Both the position numbers and the translations under genes were made by a program. The notes beneath the pieces were generated by a model, which did no database searches, was not told where the DNA came from, and was given only the letters and a program-made list of their open reading frames with translations. From Massospora cicadina (taxonomy: Eukaryota > Entomophthoromycota > Entomophthoromycetes > Entomophthorales > Entomophthoraceae), in assembly GCA_022478985.1 (NCBI GenBank), contig JAKSZP010010608.1, positions 124,001-188,000 of the forward strand: a stretch of 64,000 bases of DNA. Reading direction: 5' to 3'. This document shows, one piece after another, positions 34,721 to 46,885 of this stretch. Numbering within the stretch: position 1 is the first letter of the stretch; each line of letters starts with the position of its first letter.

Positions 34721-35806
34721 TGTTAAAATATAATTTCTTTACTACTAGTTCTCAGAATTTAACAACACAGGATCAGTTATTATGTACACAATTTGCAATG
34801 ATTGATACTAATATATGGGTGATATCAGCATGGAGACTATTATCCATAGCTGATTAAATAAACCATGTTGAGATGTGGTCTAACGCTAAACTTGGATAGA
34901 CCACTCAATACTGATTATGCTGACAATTATAACCTCTTCTCTCTTATGGCTGAACTTAATCTACCCTTGGATTCAGAGGTTCTTGGTCTTGGTTTTATCA
35001 CACTGAGCTGGCAAAGATCTATGTCAAGAGTCTGAATCTTCTAAGGATATATGATCCTTACTCTTCATCACAACTGATTTAATTATTTTACTACAACAAC
35101 ATTAACTGAAGATTAAGAACTAGATATTATATTTGGATTTATATTTAGATCTACTCTGTTATTATAAAAACTAGGGAATCAATAGGGGAGGAAATTCAGT
35201 GCCCCACTACTCTGTCAGCGCCTTATTAAGGATACAGCAGCCGTTGCCATTTATTACCTTCAAGGTCTCTTCCATATATGGTCTTCTCCATTAGGCTAGG
35301 GACCCCTCCATCAGACATCCTATAGACCTAAAATTGGAAGGAGCAAGAAAAGATGTCCCTAATAATATTGCTCAATCACAGCAAACCAACCACATTTGGC
35401 TAGCGACCTGCTTAAGAAATGGGAAACTTTAGCATTATAGCAGGTCAAAAACCAGCCGGTAAATTTGATAGTTGGAGGCGGCATCACTCGCCTCATAACT
35501 CCTAAACAAATCTTAGTCAGTTAGTGTTGTAACCCAATTGATCTCAACTGGTACATCTAATAGTTATAAAAGATAAACTATCAGATGAATATATTTCGTT
35601 GGCAACTATGCCCAACAAGATCTAAGGCATTTTCATTGATTGACCCAGTGGATCCAAACCCAGCAAATTAACTTAAATCTGCTAGCATTATTTAACCAAT
35701 ATTAAACTCAACTAATATTCAAGTCACTTGATATTGGTACCTATCCTCTAGTGAACCAGCAGATTCTCTAACCTAGGAAGCTGGAATTCTGGGAAAAGTC
35801 CCAACA
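34721..35806 (-). repeat. E1 5' LTR
   Basis: 1086 bp, aligned end to end with 12948-14043. The minus-strand start is TGTTGGGACTTTT at 35806 and the end is ...TTTTAACA at 34721. It adjoins integrase sequence of element G on its right. Confidence 0.8.
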
Positions 35807-35811
35807 AGCCT

Positions 35812-38800
35812 TAATCTTCCATTTGATAGTATTGATGTAAGCTGAGGTTTGTAAATCTATCAAAACTCTTGTTAAAGCTCCAAATTCTGTGAGAGCGTCA
35901 TTTACAAACTTAGTTTAAGAGCAAAGTATAAAATTGTTGGCAAACAATCTTAATTTCCATAAAATAGCTCAAAGGGAGATTACCAGTTGACAAATAGAAG
36001 CAATTATGCAGGCAAGCGTTGTGACAATAGATAAGTTACCCAACTGGAAGGTTTACCAGTACAATCTCCTTAAGTTAGTGGCCAGAGTACCATTTACCCC
36101 TTTGACCATTAAATTTTTTTCTGGATGGTAAGTCATCATAAGTACTCAACATGTTACCATTAATTCAAATTTTATTTCTAAATGCAATGCATAGTGAAGT
36201 TGCTTACAATATCTGTCAAAGTAATTTTAGACAACCATGCAATAGATATTTGGTTACAATATAAACATGGCAGTACTACTGGCATCTACTTTGACTAATT
36301 TGCGCATCTATACACAATAAGCCAATTGACCAATACCCAAAAATAATGTATTGGCTTCGTTCATTACTCATATTTAATGGCCTATTTTGCAATGGATATA
36401 ATATTCCAAATAAGCTCAGTCTCTATTAACCAAAAATTGGTTGCTTCTTTAATGGCTCTCAGGACTAAAACATCACTCAACAAACAAGATTTTTGAGATG
36501 TCAAAGTTAAGCAATTCACAATAAGTAAACATGATGAAGGAGCTCTAAGGTTTTTTGTAAGCCTCCATGCTTAGTTTATTTATGAGCAGCATTAATGATA
36601 GTTGTTTGTTCAGATGGCTTTGGAAACATTAGGGAATTTCATAAGCCATTTCAATTAATTGACCTTTGACGATCTTTATGTTTTTAATAGCCTTGGTCGA
36701 TGCTAGCTGTTTTTGGTGGTTGAAGATGATAATATCAGTAAGCATCCGCTCATATAAATTATCTAATTCAGCCTGTAGAACTAATATAGTTGGCAACTGC
36801 AATAAACCATCTGAATTTTGATGTATGTTTTGCTCAGTGTAAAATATTAAAATTGTATCCTTGCATCTTTTAAAGCCCCACAGGCATATCTCTTATGGAT
36901 AGCTTAAATTGTGAAGTAATCTAAGAGAAGTATGGTCTGTTAACACTTTTTAATGCACTCATGGATATAAACTCTAAACTGTTTACAAGCACATATTACT
37001 GCAAAAATTTATGCTCTGTCATAATTTAAGTTTGCTCTTACCTGCTCAGATTTTTAGCTTACATATGTTAGGGGGTGTATATCGCCAGTTCTATCCATCT
37101 GACTTGATATTGCACCAGTTGGTATTAAAGGTGCATTCTTTTGTATAATGAAAGGCAATTAAATTATGGTTATATCAGTATATGTCCAATAATTTAATAC
37201 ATCCTAAGTACATCAAAAGTTTTGTAAGCACCTCATTCCATTCAAAGACTTTCTTGGGATTCTTCAAAAGTTAAAAAAAGGGACTTGACAGTTGATGCAA
37301 AGTTCAGAATAAAGCGGTAATAATACACACTTATTCTAAGAATACTAACTTGTACCAAAAATTTTAATCTCAACTTAGCTCAAATCTCCCCAATGTAAGG
37401 TTTTTGGGCTGAAATCACTCAATATCCATAGTAAAACCTATACTTTGAGTTTTTTCTAAAAGAATTGACTTTGTCAAAATTTATAATTTAATGTTGATAA
37501 TCTTTTGTAAACCTCTTCCAAAAGTTTTAGGTATTTTTAAAAGTCTGACTAAAGACATTGATGACATCTAGGTAGATAAGAACACATGAAAATCCCAAAT
37601 ACCCTAATTTGGCATCTATTGCCCATTGGAATGTAGCTGGTGCATTACAAAGACCTTGCGGCATTTGCCTTGGCTAATATAGACCTTAGGAGGAGATAAT
37701 TGCACATTTTTTTCTTTATTCTCCTTAGGTAGAATAACTTTTGAGTAGCCTAATATAAGATAATGGCTGAGAAGAATTGAGCCCCTCCTAGAAGTTCCAG
37801 AGAATCATCTAAGCGCGGCAATGGATATGAGTCCTACTTATTTATCTCATTTAACTGATTAGAATCTATAACAACTTGATTGGATCCATATTTTTTATAC
37901 AATTAAATCTGGTATTATATAATTATCTGTATATGGAATCAATAATCCAAGCTTGAGTACTTTTGCTAATTTTATTTACAAACCTGATCTCATTTTCCTA
38001 CATTTGTCAGATTGATCTCATTAAAAATCAGCATTTGATTGCAAACTTTGACCTTATAGATTCCTTTTGCACATCAGAGTTTTTTGATGATCTTGTGCAA
38101 ACCCCTTTTTATATTTCTCAAATGATTGAAGAACCTTATCCTTCTATTTATCTATGGACTATAGGAAGATTGTCTTAATGAAAATGGCCAAACTTTTCTC
38201 ACATTTTGGATTATCTGATAATCCTATTTCACTTAACAGGCCAAAAGCATGGAAGGACAAAAGTTTTATAATCAGAATCATGTGAGCATATGCTCCTACC
38301 TGATCTTTTTCTATCTTTATTATCCTATACATTAGGTTGGCAACCATTACCTGAATTTTACTTTATACAGGGATTTAAAACCCAGGCGCAACATAAGGTA
38401 CAGCTCTAGATTTTGCCATGATGCATGGACTTTGGCACACATAAAACTAAGATTTATAAGGTAAGTACAGTTTCCACATTACACTTTTCTTTTAGAAAAA
38501 AATTAATTGACCTTTGCGCCCTCAAATAATATAGCGGCACTTCTCAATTCTATCAGGCAGATTTTAGATTTATGACTGATCTGCTAATACTTTATTAAGA
38601 TAATTCCATCAAAATATACTAGATTAATGAAATTATTCTCCAGATATGGGGTGGGTCACCATTTCATAAATAATTGACATTGTTTCCCCTAAAATTATAA
38701 GAGTATTTATTTAAAATCACACTATACCCCATAATGTCACATGAAGTTGATGCCTATCAATATTGTAACTATGGTATAATGAAATGATAACTGATGTTGT

Positions 38801-38990
38801 GATAATAAGTGATCTAAACCATAAAGGCAGAGAACAGTAGGCTCCCTTAGAAGTGTTGTTTATAGGCATGAAGTTCCATAAACCTTAAGTGGTCTATATC
38901 TGGTGAAAGTTATAGTTTTTCAAAAACTTCTTGGAGATGATGTTGATTATAGCCCCACTGTCAATGATTTCTTAAATCTCTACTAAGTTT
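35812..38990 (-). pseudogene. G pol: protease, RT, RNase H, integrase (N-terminal and core)
   Basis: Read on the minus strand. Protease EIIDSGAIINI, DSG on the complement of 38954-38962. RT: RQMPQGLCNAPATFQWAIDA near 37680-37620; the box YLDD has become YLDV (complement of 37563-37574). RNase H near 37040-36900: NYDRA*IFAVICACKQFRVYI. Integrase runs through 36650-35812 and includes PFELFYGN near 36000 and TRVLIDLQT. It is cut at 35811 by E1 and resumes at 12.83 kb. A 71-codon plus-strand frame at 37963-38178 is a chance overlap. Confidence 0.7.
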
Positions 38991-39379
38991 ACAAGAATGT
39001 CTATATGTATAATCATAGTACTCCGAGATACTGTTTACTAGTAATATCGCAGAATTGTTGGCTGATTAAGTGCTTGCAAAAGATTTTATAAGAATTGGAG
39101 ATTTTACCCTAATTAGTTCATTGAGATTGAATAATTACCTGGATCCCAAGCAAGTTTGTCCTAATATAGGTTTGTCTGTTTATTCTGGAGATTATTCACA
39201 TAGGAATGTATTACATGTTCAACTATGACCTCCATTTCATTGTTAGGGCTGAGGGAACTTAAATAAATGCAGAAATAGATTGTTCCTTATATTCCGTCTG
39301 GCCTTTCCCTAATGAGCCACTTGAGTCACCATGGCATTTTAATTACACTAGGGACATTGATAATTGATTTTTTTTGCTC

Positions 39380-40564
39380 AGAAGAACTTTTTTGATATGA
39401 CCATCCTTACCACAATGATGACAGGAAACTAAACTTTTAATTTGGAAAGTGTTCACATGTATTAAGGTCTTTTGAACTTAGATTTAATGTGCAAAGATTG
39501 TTCCACAGAATTTGCGAAATTCAGCTATCTGTGAAGTCTTAGTAACATAATCTAAGGATTTTATCATGGATTCTTATCTTTTATAGGGGCAGAGTGTTAA
39601 CTTATTTGCAATTTGTGCATCCAAACACTTAGAGCTCCTATCTTAGTGATAAAAAGAGCCTATCAGCAAATACATTAATGTTTCATCCATTTAGAGCTAG
39701 ATACAAATAAACTTTTGTTTATAGTTGTAATGCGCTCTTGGTTGCCAAATTTACACACAATGTCATCCTTTTTCTCATTATAAGTCTACTCGCCTATAAA
39801 GGGTGGTTAGCCAAGCAGGTAAAACTGCTTCCACCCTAAGTGCAGGTTTTGAGCTCGAAACCTGTACTGGCTGAAAAATTCTTGGTGTGGTATATTTGTC
39901 CCAAGGTCAACCCACCTCAAATAGTTTAAAAAAAGTTTACTCGCCTGTGGTTTATATTGGTAGGACAGGGTTTTGGCTCTCCATATCTAAGAAATTGCTT
40001 ACAGTTATTGCCTTCTGACAAACACTACATCCCAATATCATAATTTCTCTGTTTAGTCAATGTGGAAATGTTATTTTACCTAAATCATGCAGTTTTTAAA
40101 TTTGGTTTTAATCTTTCAATCAGATTGAAATTGTTGCAAATAGATTCAAATCATTTTGGAATGGCAGTCAATTCCTTAAGGGTTGTTGATGTGCCTTCCT
40201 GGCGCATTATATTATTACTTTTACAGATAAAAGCTTTCAAATACTTCAGTCTTAACATTTTTTTGATAGTAGCTTGTATTTAAATCCAAGAGGATAAATT
40301 GTGCTGAAGTTTTATCTCCCATTACTTCACAATTAACTTCCAAAATTTTACCTTTATTTTTTAAGGAGCGTCTCTTCTAACACCTTAGTTAAGTGACTAT
40401 AGTATTAGTATTCTTTTCTAGAAGTTCAACTAAAACAAAAATCTGCTCTTGCATATCAAAATAATTTTACGCACCCATGCCTCAAACTGGGCAAGGCTCA
40501 CTGCACTAGTTGCCTCACCTCCCATTTCTGGAATAATTATCTATTGTTAATTTGCCTCAGATAT
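39380..40564 (-). pseudogene. G gag remnant with zinc knuckle
   Basis: The knuckle, on the complement of 39382-39423, reads CHHCGKDGHIKKVL: CX2CX4H is kept and the final Cys is now Leu. Upstream (39430-40564) the minus strand is heavily decayed and interrupted by a SINE (39796-39932). The position between primer-binding site and protease supports gag. Region 38991-39379 links it to the protease and has no clear motif. Confidence 0.5.
39796..39932 (+). mobile_element. tRNA-derived SINE S2, copy 1 (137 bp)
   Basis: Flanked by 14-bp repeats AAGTCTACTCGCCT (39782-39795) and AAGTTTACTCGCCT (39933-39946), one mismatch. Box A TAGCCAAGCAGG (39808-39819) fits TRGCNNAGYNGG exactly. A box-B-like GGTTTTGAGCTC follows at 39846. 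The tail TGTCCCAAGGTCAACCCACC resembles the LINE tail. It sits in the gag part of element G. Confidence 0.8.
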
Positions 40565-40583
40565 CCCCTGTAGTGAGCACAAA
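40565..40583 (-). other. Primer-binding site of G
   Basis: The complement of these bases reads TTTGTGCTCACTACAGGGG, one base off the element A site, immediately inside the 5' LTR. Confidence 0.65.
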
Positions 40584-40950
40584 TTTCTTTAAAGCAGCAA
40601 CTGCACAGGTCAAATGGGGATTCTTTCACCTTAAAATGCTTCCTTTATGATAAAGAAAGCGCAATATGAACCAAAAATAGTTTAGGTAAAGAAAGATAAA
40701 CCCTTATCATAAAATAATTGGCAATCGTTGTCTACAAATAGTTAGGCTATATTAAATTTAGTACATAAATTCAAGGTGTTTATTAAAAAAATTTTGTGAT
40801 ATAATTAGTTGACATATGTCAATCAAATGCAAAATATCCATTATTCCCAGCATTGGTAGCTGAAATGTAATATAAAGTCTAGACATTGATAAAAAAGCAT
40901 TTTTTGTGCTTTTGGCTATAACTTAAATTAAAAATTTAATGAGTTGAAGG

Positions 40951-41450
40951 TATTGCATTTCTGATATGACTGGACAATAAGCCCTGAGTCAATATAGTGG
41001 AACGAATGGAATCCACAGGTAGTTATGAGTATGATTAATTCAAGCGCGTTGAAATGAGGTGATATAGGGTTATTAGAAAGTTGGCCAAATTGGGTGATCA
41101 TGAATTAACAAATGAAGAATTGAAGGAACCAATGAGACATGGTGAAGTGAATTACTAAGCCATGTAAGCGGTACCATCTGAAGTTGCTACAATACAAGCA
41201 GGATGAGATGATCAATGAGGTTAGGTTGTTAATAATTCTGAGAGCGGGAAAAACAGGGAAGAGCCGCTACAGTTAGTATATTAAATAAAGAAGTATAGTG
41301 GGGGCAAGTGCTCCATATTATTAATAAAAGTTTATTTCTGTTGTCACAAGGGCAACGATCCTCATATCATTGTTCCTATTGCTCAGTAAGTCAAATCCTG
41401 CACAAATTTGTTTACAGCATATCTCAATGGAAACGCCAATTTTTATAACA
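40951..41450 (+). repeat. A 5' LTR
   Basis: 500 bp, starting TATTGCATTTCTGATATGAC (TGTTGC in the 3' LTR) and ending TTTATAACA. It aligns over its full length with 46385-46885. Both carry AGAGCGGGAAAAACAGGGAA and a TATTAAATAAAG box that could hold the promoter or polyadenylation signal. Confidence 0.9.
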
Positions 41451-41451
41451 T

Positions 41452-41470
41452 TGGTGCTCACTACAGGGGA
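41452..41470 (+). other. Primer-binding site of A
   Basis: TGGTGCTCACTACAGGGGA lies one base after the LTR. Starting with TGG, it fits a tRNA 3' end with discriminator A, a 5' acceptor strand GCUCACU and a T-stem 3' strand CCUGU, whose first base would be the invariant C61. Confidence 0.8.
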
Positions 41471-41517
41471 CCCATTGATCAATCAAATAGACTATAAGCA
41501 TTCCTCAGTCACTAGTC

Positions 41518-42483
41518 ATGTTGTATCCAGCTTGCTTTACTAAGGAATCACTTCAGCACACTGCATCTGTTGAATATGCAGAACTCAAGCTTGCCTTGGA
41601 CACCATGCTTAAATGGAAAAATGAGATTCTGCAAGAATGTTGTATTGACAAGCTGCCTCCATTTGATCGCGATGGAAACCTTCATGGATTCTTTAACAAC
41701 TTGAGTTTGCAGTAGAAGGTGCTTCAGATTAGCGTAAAGCCAAATTACTAATGTCCACCTTGGATGTTGGAAGCGCCGACCATATAACTTGCTATCTTCC
41801 CAACAGTTCCGCTATCTCTCAAAAAGTGAAGGATACTGTGCTGTGGTTGTTTGGAGGTACTCTAAAAATGGCGCAAAGAAAGGCTGAGTTTTTAACTATT
41901 GGGTTTAAACATAACGAGACCCTCACTGCGTTTGCTGATCAATTCTCAGCTGAAGCCCATGTGTTAATTGGAGAAGTATATTTAACTGAATGTAACATAT
42001 GCATAGCGCTGACCTCTGCTGTGAAACCATATCATGAGCTTTTTAATGCCTAGCCCCATATTTGGAGGTTGACGTACCCTTGCTTAAATCTGTCCAAATT
42101 CTACGCCGTCTATACACTACTTTCCCTCCACCCAATATAGATTGGAAACTTAATGCCTCTGCTGCTGGAATTTCTTATCCTAGGGGAATAATTCCTCCAT
42201 GTTTAGCGTCCATTCAGCATCCCCTAGACTTATCATCAATACATGCCTAACTTCCAATCCAATTGTCAACAGCAGCTCACCTACGGGGAGGGGCCAGGTT
42301 ACACTGTTTGATTCCAGCCCAACATTTGGGGTGGCTCCTTTTACAACGATCAAGGTTGTAGGCCTTATGGGATTAATTGCTTTTTGTGTGGTCGCTCTGG
42401 GCACCTGGCTAGAAGTTGTCAATTGTCAGGCCCAGTGCTTACCGCAGGAGCAGTATCACCAAGGAAAAGTCAGAGCGGAGTAG
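41518..42483 (+). pseudogene. A gag with CCHC zinc knuckle
   Basis: ATG at 41518 starts MLYPACFTKESLQ..., a frame of 65 codons. A frameshift near 41700 leads to EFAVEGASD, then 100 codons from 41751 that look like a retrotransposon capsid (FLTIGFKHNETLTAFADQFS). After further shifts the knuckle CFLCGRSGHLARSC is complete at 42378-42419. The Gag shell would package element RNA. Region 42484-42900 joins it to protease with short decayed frames. Confidence 0.75.
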
Positions 42484-42904
42484 AGATGGGACTCTCTACC
42501 TCCGCTATTCTGACCCAAATCATCCCACTGGAACCTATTCCTGTACCTTCAGTGGAAGTTCCTCATTATGATGACACCTTCTTATATCAACAACTGGTTG
42601 GAGGGGTGAATGTGCTGACATGAACGCAATAAATGGACATGGTGGAAGCAAACTCTCAGGAACAGCCAAAGCCTTATGTTTGTAAAATGTTTGATCACCC
42701 TTCATCTGATGAACCAGATCCATTAGCTGATGCGCTTGTCTTGAAATGGGTAAGCGTGGCCCTCCCTGTGGACGCTATTTTAAAGAATACCCTAAATTGG
42801 GGAAGGGTATTATGTGCTTCCTTGGAAAAAAGACCCTTTAAGTGTTCATGTCTTAAATTAATCAGATGCAACTTACTCCAAGTGTACTTACTGTGATGCT
42901 GTCA

Positions 42905-43500
42905 TAGCAAAAACTTGAGTTCATGTAATAATCGATACAGGTGCCCCAATCAACATAGTATCCACAAAGTTGGTGTTGAAGTTGGCATTAAAGCCTGACG
43001 TGGAGCATCATATGGTGTATGGGACTGCAGGAGTGGAAATTACGGTCTCTGAAGGAGCGTACAGCGCGCTATCCTTGCATTTTGAGTCAATTGTCATTGT
43101 AGCTCCAGCTATAGTGTTACCAAACAATAACTATAACCCGTTAATTGGAACCACTTTTATTTGCCACTTTAGGGCTGTTGTCAATATGGCAGCGGAGACA
43201 TTTGAGATTATGGGGCAGCGGATCCCAATCTACTTCACTTCCAGAAGAATGCCAAGGGATCCGGTACACATGAGTCACATTAACCTTGCATACAGTGATG
43301 GAGTGGTTGCGGTTTGCTATCATTGACTAAAGAGCAAGACTCAGGCTCTTCCTCACCAGGTTTTATGAATATCAAGGGCTACCGCTTAGAGCCACTGTCC
43401 CTTTATCTATTACCTCTGGACACCAAGCAATCATAAGCACTGAGTTAGAGGTGGAACTGCCTGCTGGGCTATATGGGGAGGTCATTGGGCCCTATTGACA
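42905..43500 (+). pseudogene. A protease and linker
   Basis: VIIDTGAPINIVS, DTG codons at 42934-42942, active-site triad intact. The frame from 42970 is open to the stop at 43324-43326 (LVLKLALKPDVEHHM, VAPAIVLPNNNYNPLIGTTF, ETFEIMGQRIPIYF). The linker FYEYQGLPLRATVPLSIT runs to about 43480. This stretch is what identifies the decayed copies at 1.4 kb (H) and 10.8 kb (I). Confidence 0.75.
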
Positions 43501-46320
43501 ACCATGGCTCAAGCCCCACGTGTCCTCTCGCAATATACTTATGGGGCATGGGGAGATCAAGGTCTTGGTAGTGAATCTACAGGAAAACTAATACAAATTC
43601 GCCAACACCAAGTAGTTGTATTCCTCCATTTCATTCCAGTCAAGGAGGTCCATGGGATTCATGAGTTTGGTTCACTGGATGAATTTGGTCTGCCCATTGA
43701 AACACAGCCTGGCATAATGGCAGTCGTAATGCTTGAAAATTTAATGGGGTTAACAGAAGATCAGAAAGATTGAGCGGAAGCCTTATTTCAAAAATACAAA
43801 GAGATCTTTGTTGTTGATGATATGATTTGGGGTGCGCTCAAGGAGTTATCCATCAAGTGGACACTGGGGATCATCCCCCCATCTGATCTCAGCCAATCCG
43901 CTGATCTAGAGCAGTGGAAGAAGTTGTCACAGCAGAAATCGATAAACTGTTGGAGCAAGGAATGCTCAAACCATCGAAGAGCCCATAGGCTTCCCCTGAC
44001 CTATTTGTCAAAAAAAGGATGGTACTAACTGGGTAGTGATTGACTACCATAAGCTCAAAAGCATTACAAAAAAGGACTCATAACCTTTGATAAGATTGAT
44101 GATACGTTGGACCAGTTAGGGGGAGCTTGTTGATTCTCTGCAATGGATATAATATCTGGCTATTGGCAGATCGAGTTACCTGAGGTGGAACAAGAAAAAT
44201 GCGCCATTATCATGTCAAAAGGGCTTTTCAACTGACACGTATGCCATAAGGGCTGTGTAATGCCCCAGCTACTTTTCAAAGGGCAATGGACACTATCCTT
44301 GGCAACTTGAAGCTGTCATGAGTTCTTGTATACCTTGATGACATTAACATTTTCTCCCACACGTTTTCTGAGCACCTTAGCCATTTGGAAGAGATATTCC
44401 ACCAGTTGGCTGAGGCCAACATCAAAACCAAGCCCTGGAAATGCCACTTTTTCAAGGATCATCTAGAGTACCTTGGGTTTGTAGTTGATGCAACAGGGCT
44501 GAGGCCCCAACCAGCTAAGGTGGAGGCCATTTGGAAGATGACTACACTAGGCAGTAAACGAGATATGAAAGTATTTTTAGGGATGGTTGGCTACTATTGT
44601 CACTTCATACCTAAATTTAGTTGTATTGGAGATTCGCTGTTTAAGTTATCAAAAAAGGATGCCACGTTTGAATGTTTGGAACACTGTCAACGCTCCTTTA
44701 ATACTCTTCAAACAGCATTGATTGAGGCACCAGTGCTACAATACCCAAATTTCAAAAAAGAATTTATTGTACAGATGGATGTTTCTCTTTCCGCTGTGGG
44801 GGCAGTTCTGTCTCAAAAAGATGAGGAGGGGGAGGAGCACCCAGTGGCGTATTGCAGTCGAAGTCAGAATAGCCATGTATGAAATTATACTGTGACTGAG
44901 CGAGAGTGCTTAATGGTGATTTATGCTTACAAGCAATTTTGAGTATATTTTCATGGTGTATAATTTAAAGTTGTAATGGATCACGCCTCGTTACACTGGC
45001 TGCAGAACCTTAAGGAGCCTGAGGGTCAGCTAGCACAATGGGCCCTTAAACTACAGGCTCAAAATTTCAAGATCCTTCACTGACCAGGAGCAAAGCACCA
45101 GAATGCTGACTGCTTGTCGAGGCTACCCACTTTTGCTGTTACAGCATATCCAAGCGATATCATTTATGACAAGATGCTTAGCAGAAAACAAAACGATGAG
45201 CCGCCCCAAGACATCAAGGCCTTGAATGAAATGCGAGCCAATAATTTCCAGCAGAATGGGGAGTTGTACAAGTGGATTGGTGATTCCACGGTGACTTTTC
45301 TGCAACCCTCAATTTGGCCTAACATTATCATGAGCGCACATAGGGCAGTTCGGCATGGTGGTGTGCACAAGATGTTGGAATCATTGCGACCTTGGTATTA
45401 CTGGGAAAGCATGAACTTCATGTGCTTGATACTATCTCCTCCTGTCACCGATGCCAAGTGGAAAATCCGTTTCACCAAAAAACCTCATATTAGTTTAAAG
45501 CCGCACTTTGCTTAGCATACAGTTTCCATTAATGTCATCAGGCCTCTGCCAACGGGAGCTAACCAATCCAAGTACATCCTGGTGGCAATTGACCACTTGA
45601 CCAGGTGGGTTAAGGCAAGGGCCATTTGGGATCTGGGCGCAGTTACTGTGGCTAAGTTTGTAATGGAATGCATCATTCAGCGTCATGGCTGCCCATAGTT
45701 TATCCTTACTGACAATGGCACATTTTACCTCTCATATACTTCCCAAAATCAACGAAATGATGGCTATCCGCGGGGTTCTAATAACTCCATATCACCCTGA
45801 GTCCAATGGAATGGTTGAACGGGTCAATGGGACCCTGACGAACATTCTCTGGATGTTGGTTACTAATAGGCCCTCCAATTGGAGTACCCTCCTTTCCACT
45901 GCAGTGTTTGCCCATAACATTAGCTACCATTCTGCCACAGGAAAAAGCCCATTCCAATTGCTTTATGGAAGGCACCCCGCTTTGCCTGCGCTCCTATATG
46001 CTTGTGTAGAGGACACTGGCGGAATAGATTTGCAAGGCTTTTTGCCCACACTAATGAATACACTGATTAAATTACAAACCAAAATGTATTTGTTCAGCTT
46101 AGCCAAGAAAATCAAAACCCAGGCTGCTAATCAGGTATGGCAAAGTATCCTAGCACAATTCAAGGATGGAGACATGGTTCTATTCCACGATCAACATGGG
46201 TTCACGTGGAAACACAAGTTTGCCAGTATCTGAATTGAGCCATTCTAAGTTATCAAGAAGACAGGTATGGATGCGTATACTATCAAGAGCCCCACTAGCG
46301 GTCAGATCATCAACTGAATG
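43501..46320 (+). pseudogene. A pol: RT, RNase H, integrase
   Basis: The pre-RT linker contains IHEFGSLDEF and LFQKYKEIF. RT: KKDGTNWVVIDYHKL (44010-44055), MDIISGYWQIELP, intact YLDD at 44331-44342. RNase H: VQMDVSLSAVGAVLSQ, TERECLMVIYAYKQF (44770-44940), DHASLHWL. Integrase: zinc part HRAVRHGGVHKML, then CHRC in a shifted frame; core INVIRPLPTG (first Asp now Asn), LTDNGTF (45710) and ESNGMVERVNGT (Glu kept). The tail FKDGDMVLFHDQHG ends without a chromodomain. The polypurine tract AAGGAGGGGGTAA is at 46372-46384. Confidence 0.85.
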
Positions 46321-46384
46321 CATGCAAAGTTTCTCCAGGGGTATAAGCAATAAGAGCCTTATTGTCCAGTCAAGGAGGGGGTAA

Positions 46385-46885
46385 TGTTGCGATTCCTATA
46401 TAACTGGATGATAAGCCCTGAGTCAATATAGTGGAACAAATGGAATCTGCCTAATAGTTATGAGTATGATCAATTCAAGCTCTTGAAATGAGGCGATAGT
46501 GGGTTATTGGGAAATTGGCCATATTGGGCGATCATGAATTAACAAATGAAGAATTGAAGAAACCAATGAGATATGGTGAAGTGAATTACTAATCCATGAA
46601 AGCGGTACCATCTGAAGTTACTACAATACAAGCAGGATGAGATGATTAAGGAGGTTAGGTTGTTTGTAATTTTGAGAGCGGGAAAAACAGGGAAGAGCCG
46701 CTACAGTTATTATATTAAATAAAGAAGTATAGTGGGGGCAAGTGCTCCATATTATTAATAAAAGTTTATTTCTGTTGTCACAAGGGCAAAGATCCTCATA
46801 TCATTGTTCCTATTGCTCAGTGGGTCAAATCCTGCACAAATTTGTTTATGGCATATCTCAACGGAAACGCCAATTTTATATAATG
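46385..46885 (+). repeat. A 3' LTR
   Basis: Starts TGTTGCGATTCC just after the polypurine tract and ends near ATATAATG (ACA in the 5' copy). Differences from 40951-41450 are scattered and mainly C/T or A/G. Confidence 0.88.

Larger units (their letters stand above)
12948..35806 (-). mobile_element. Ty3-type LTR retrotransposon E1, split by E2
   Basis: LTRs lie at 34721-35806 (5') and 12948-14043 (3'). The flanks AGTTT (12943-12947) and AGCCT (35807-35811) fit a 5-bp duplication that has suffered two C-to-T changes. The interior reads gag, pol (RT, RNase H, integrase), a four-hairpin array and ORF3, then continues after E2 at 15114-14044. Net length without E2 and the SINE is about 7.7 kb. 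Confidence 0.75.
40951..46885 (+). mobile_element. Ty3-type LTR retrotransposon A (5.9 kb)
   Basis: 500-bp LTRs, a primer-binding site, gag with zinc knuckle, protease, RT, RNase H, integrase and polypurine tract are all present in standard Ty3 order. No chromodomain. It is the best preserved member of the H/I/A group and serves as reference for them. Frameshifts and stops still interrupt every gene. Confidence 0.9.
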
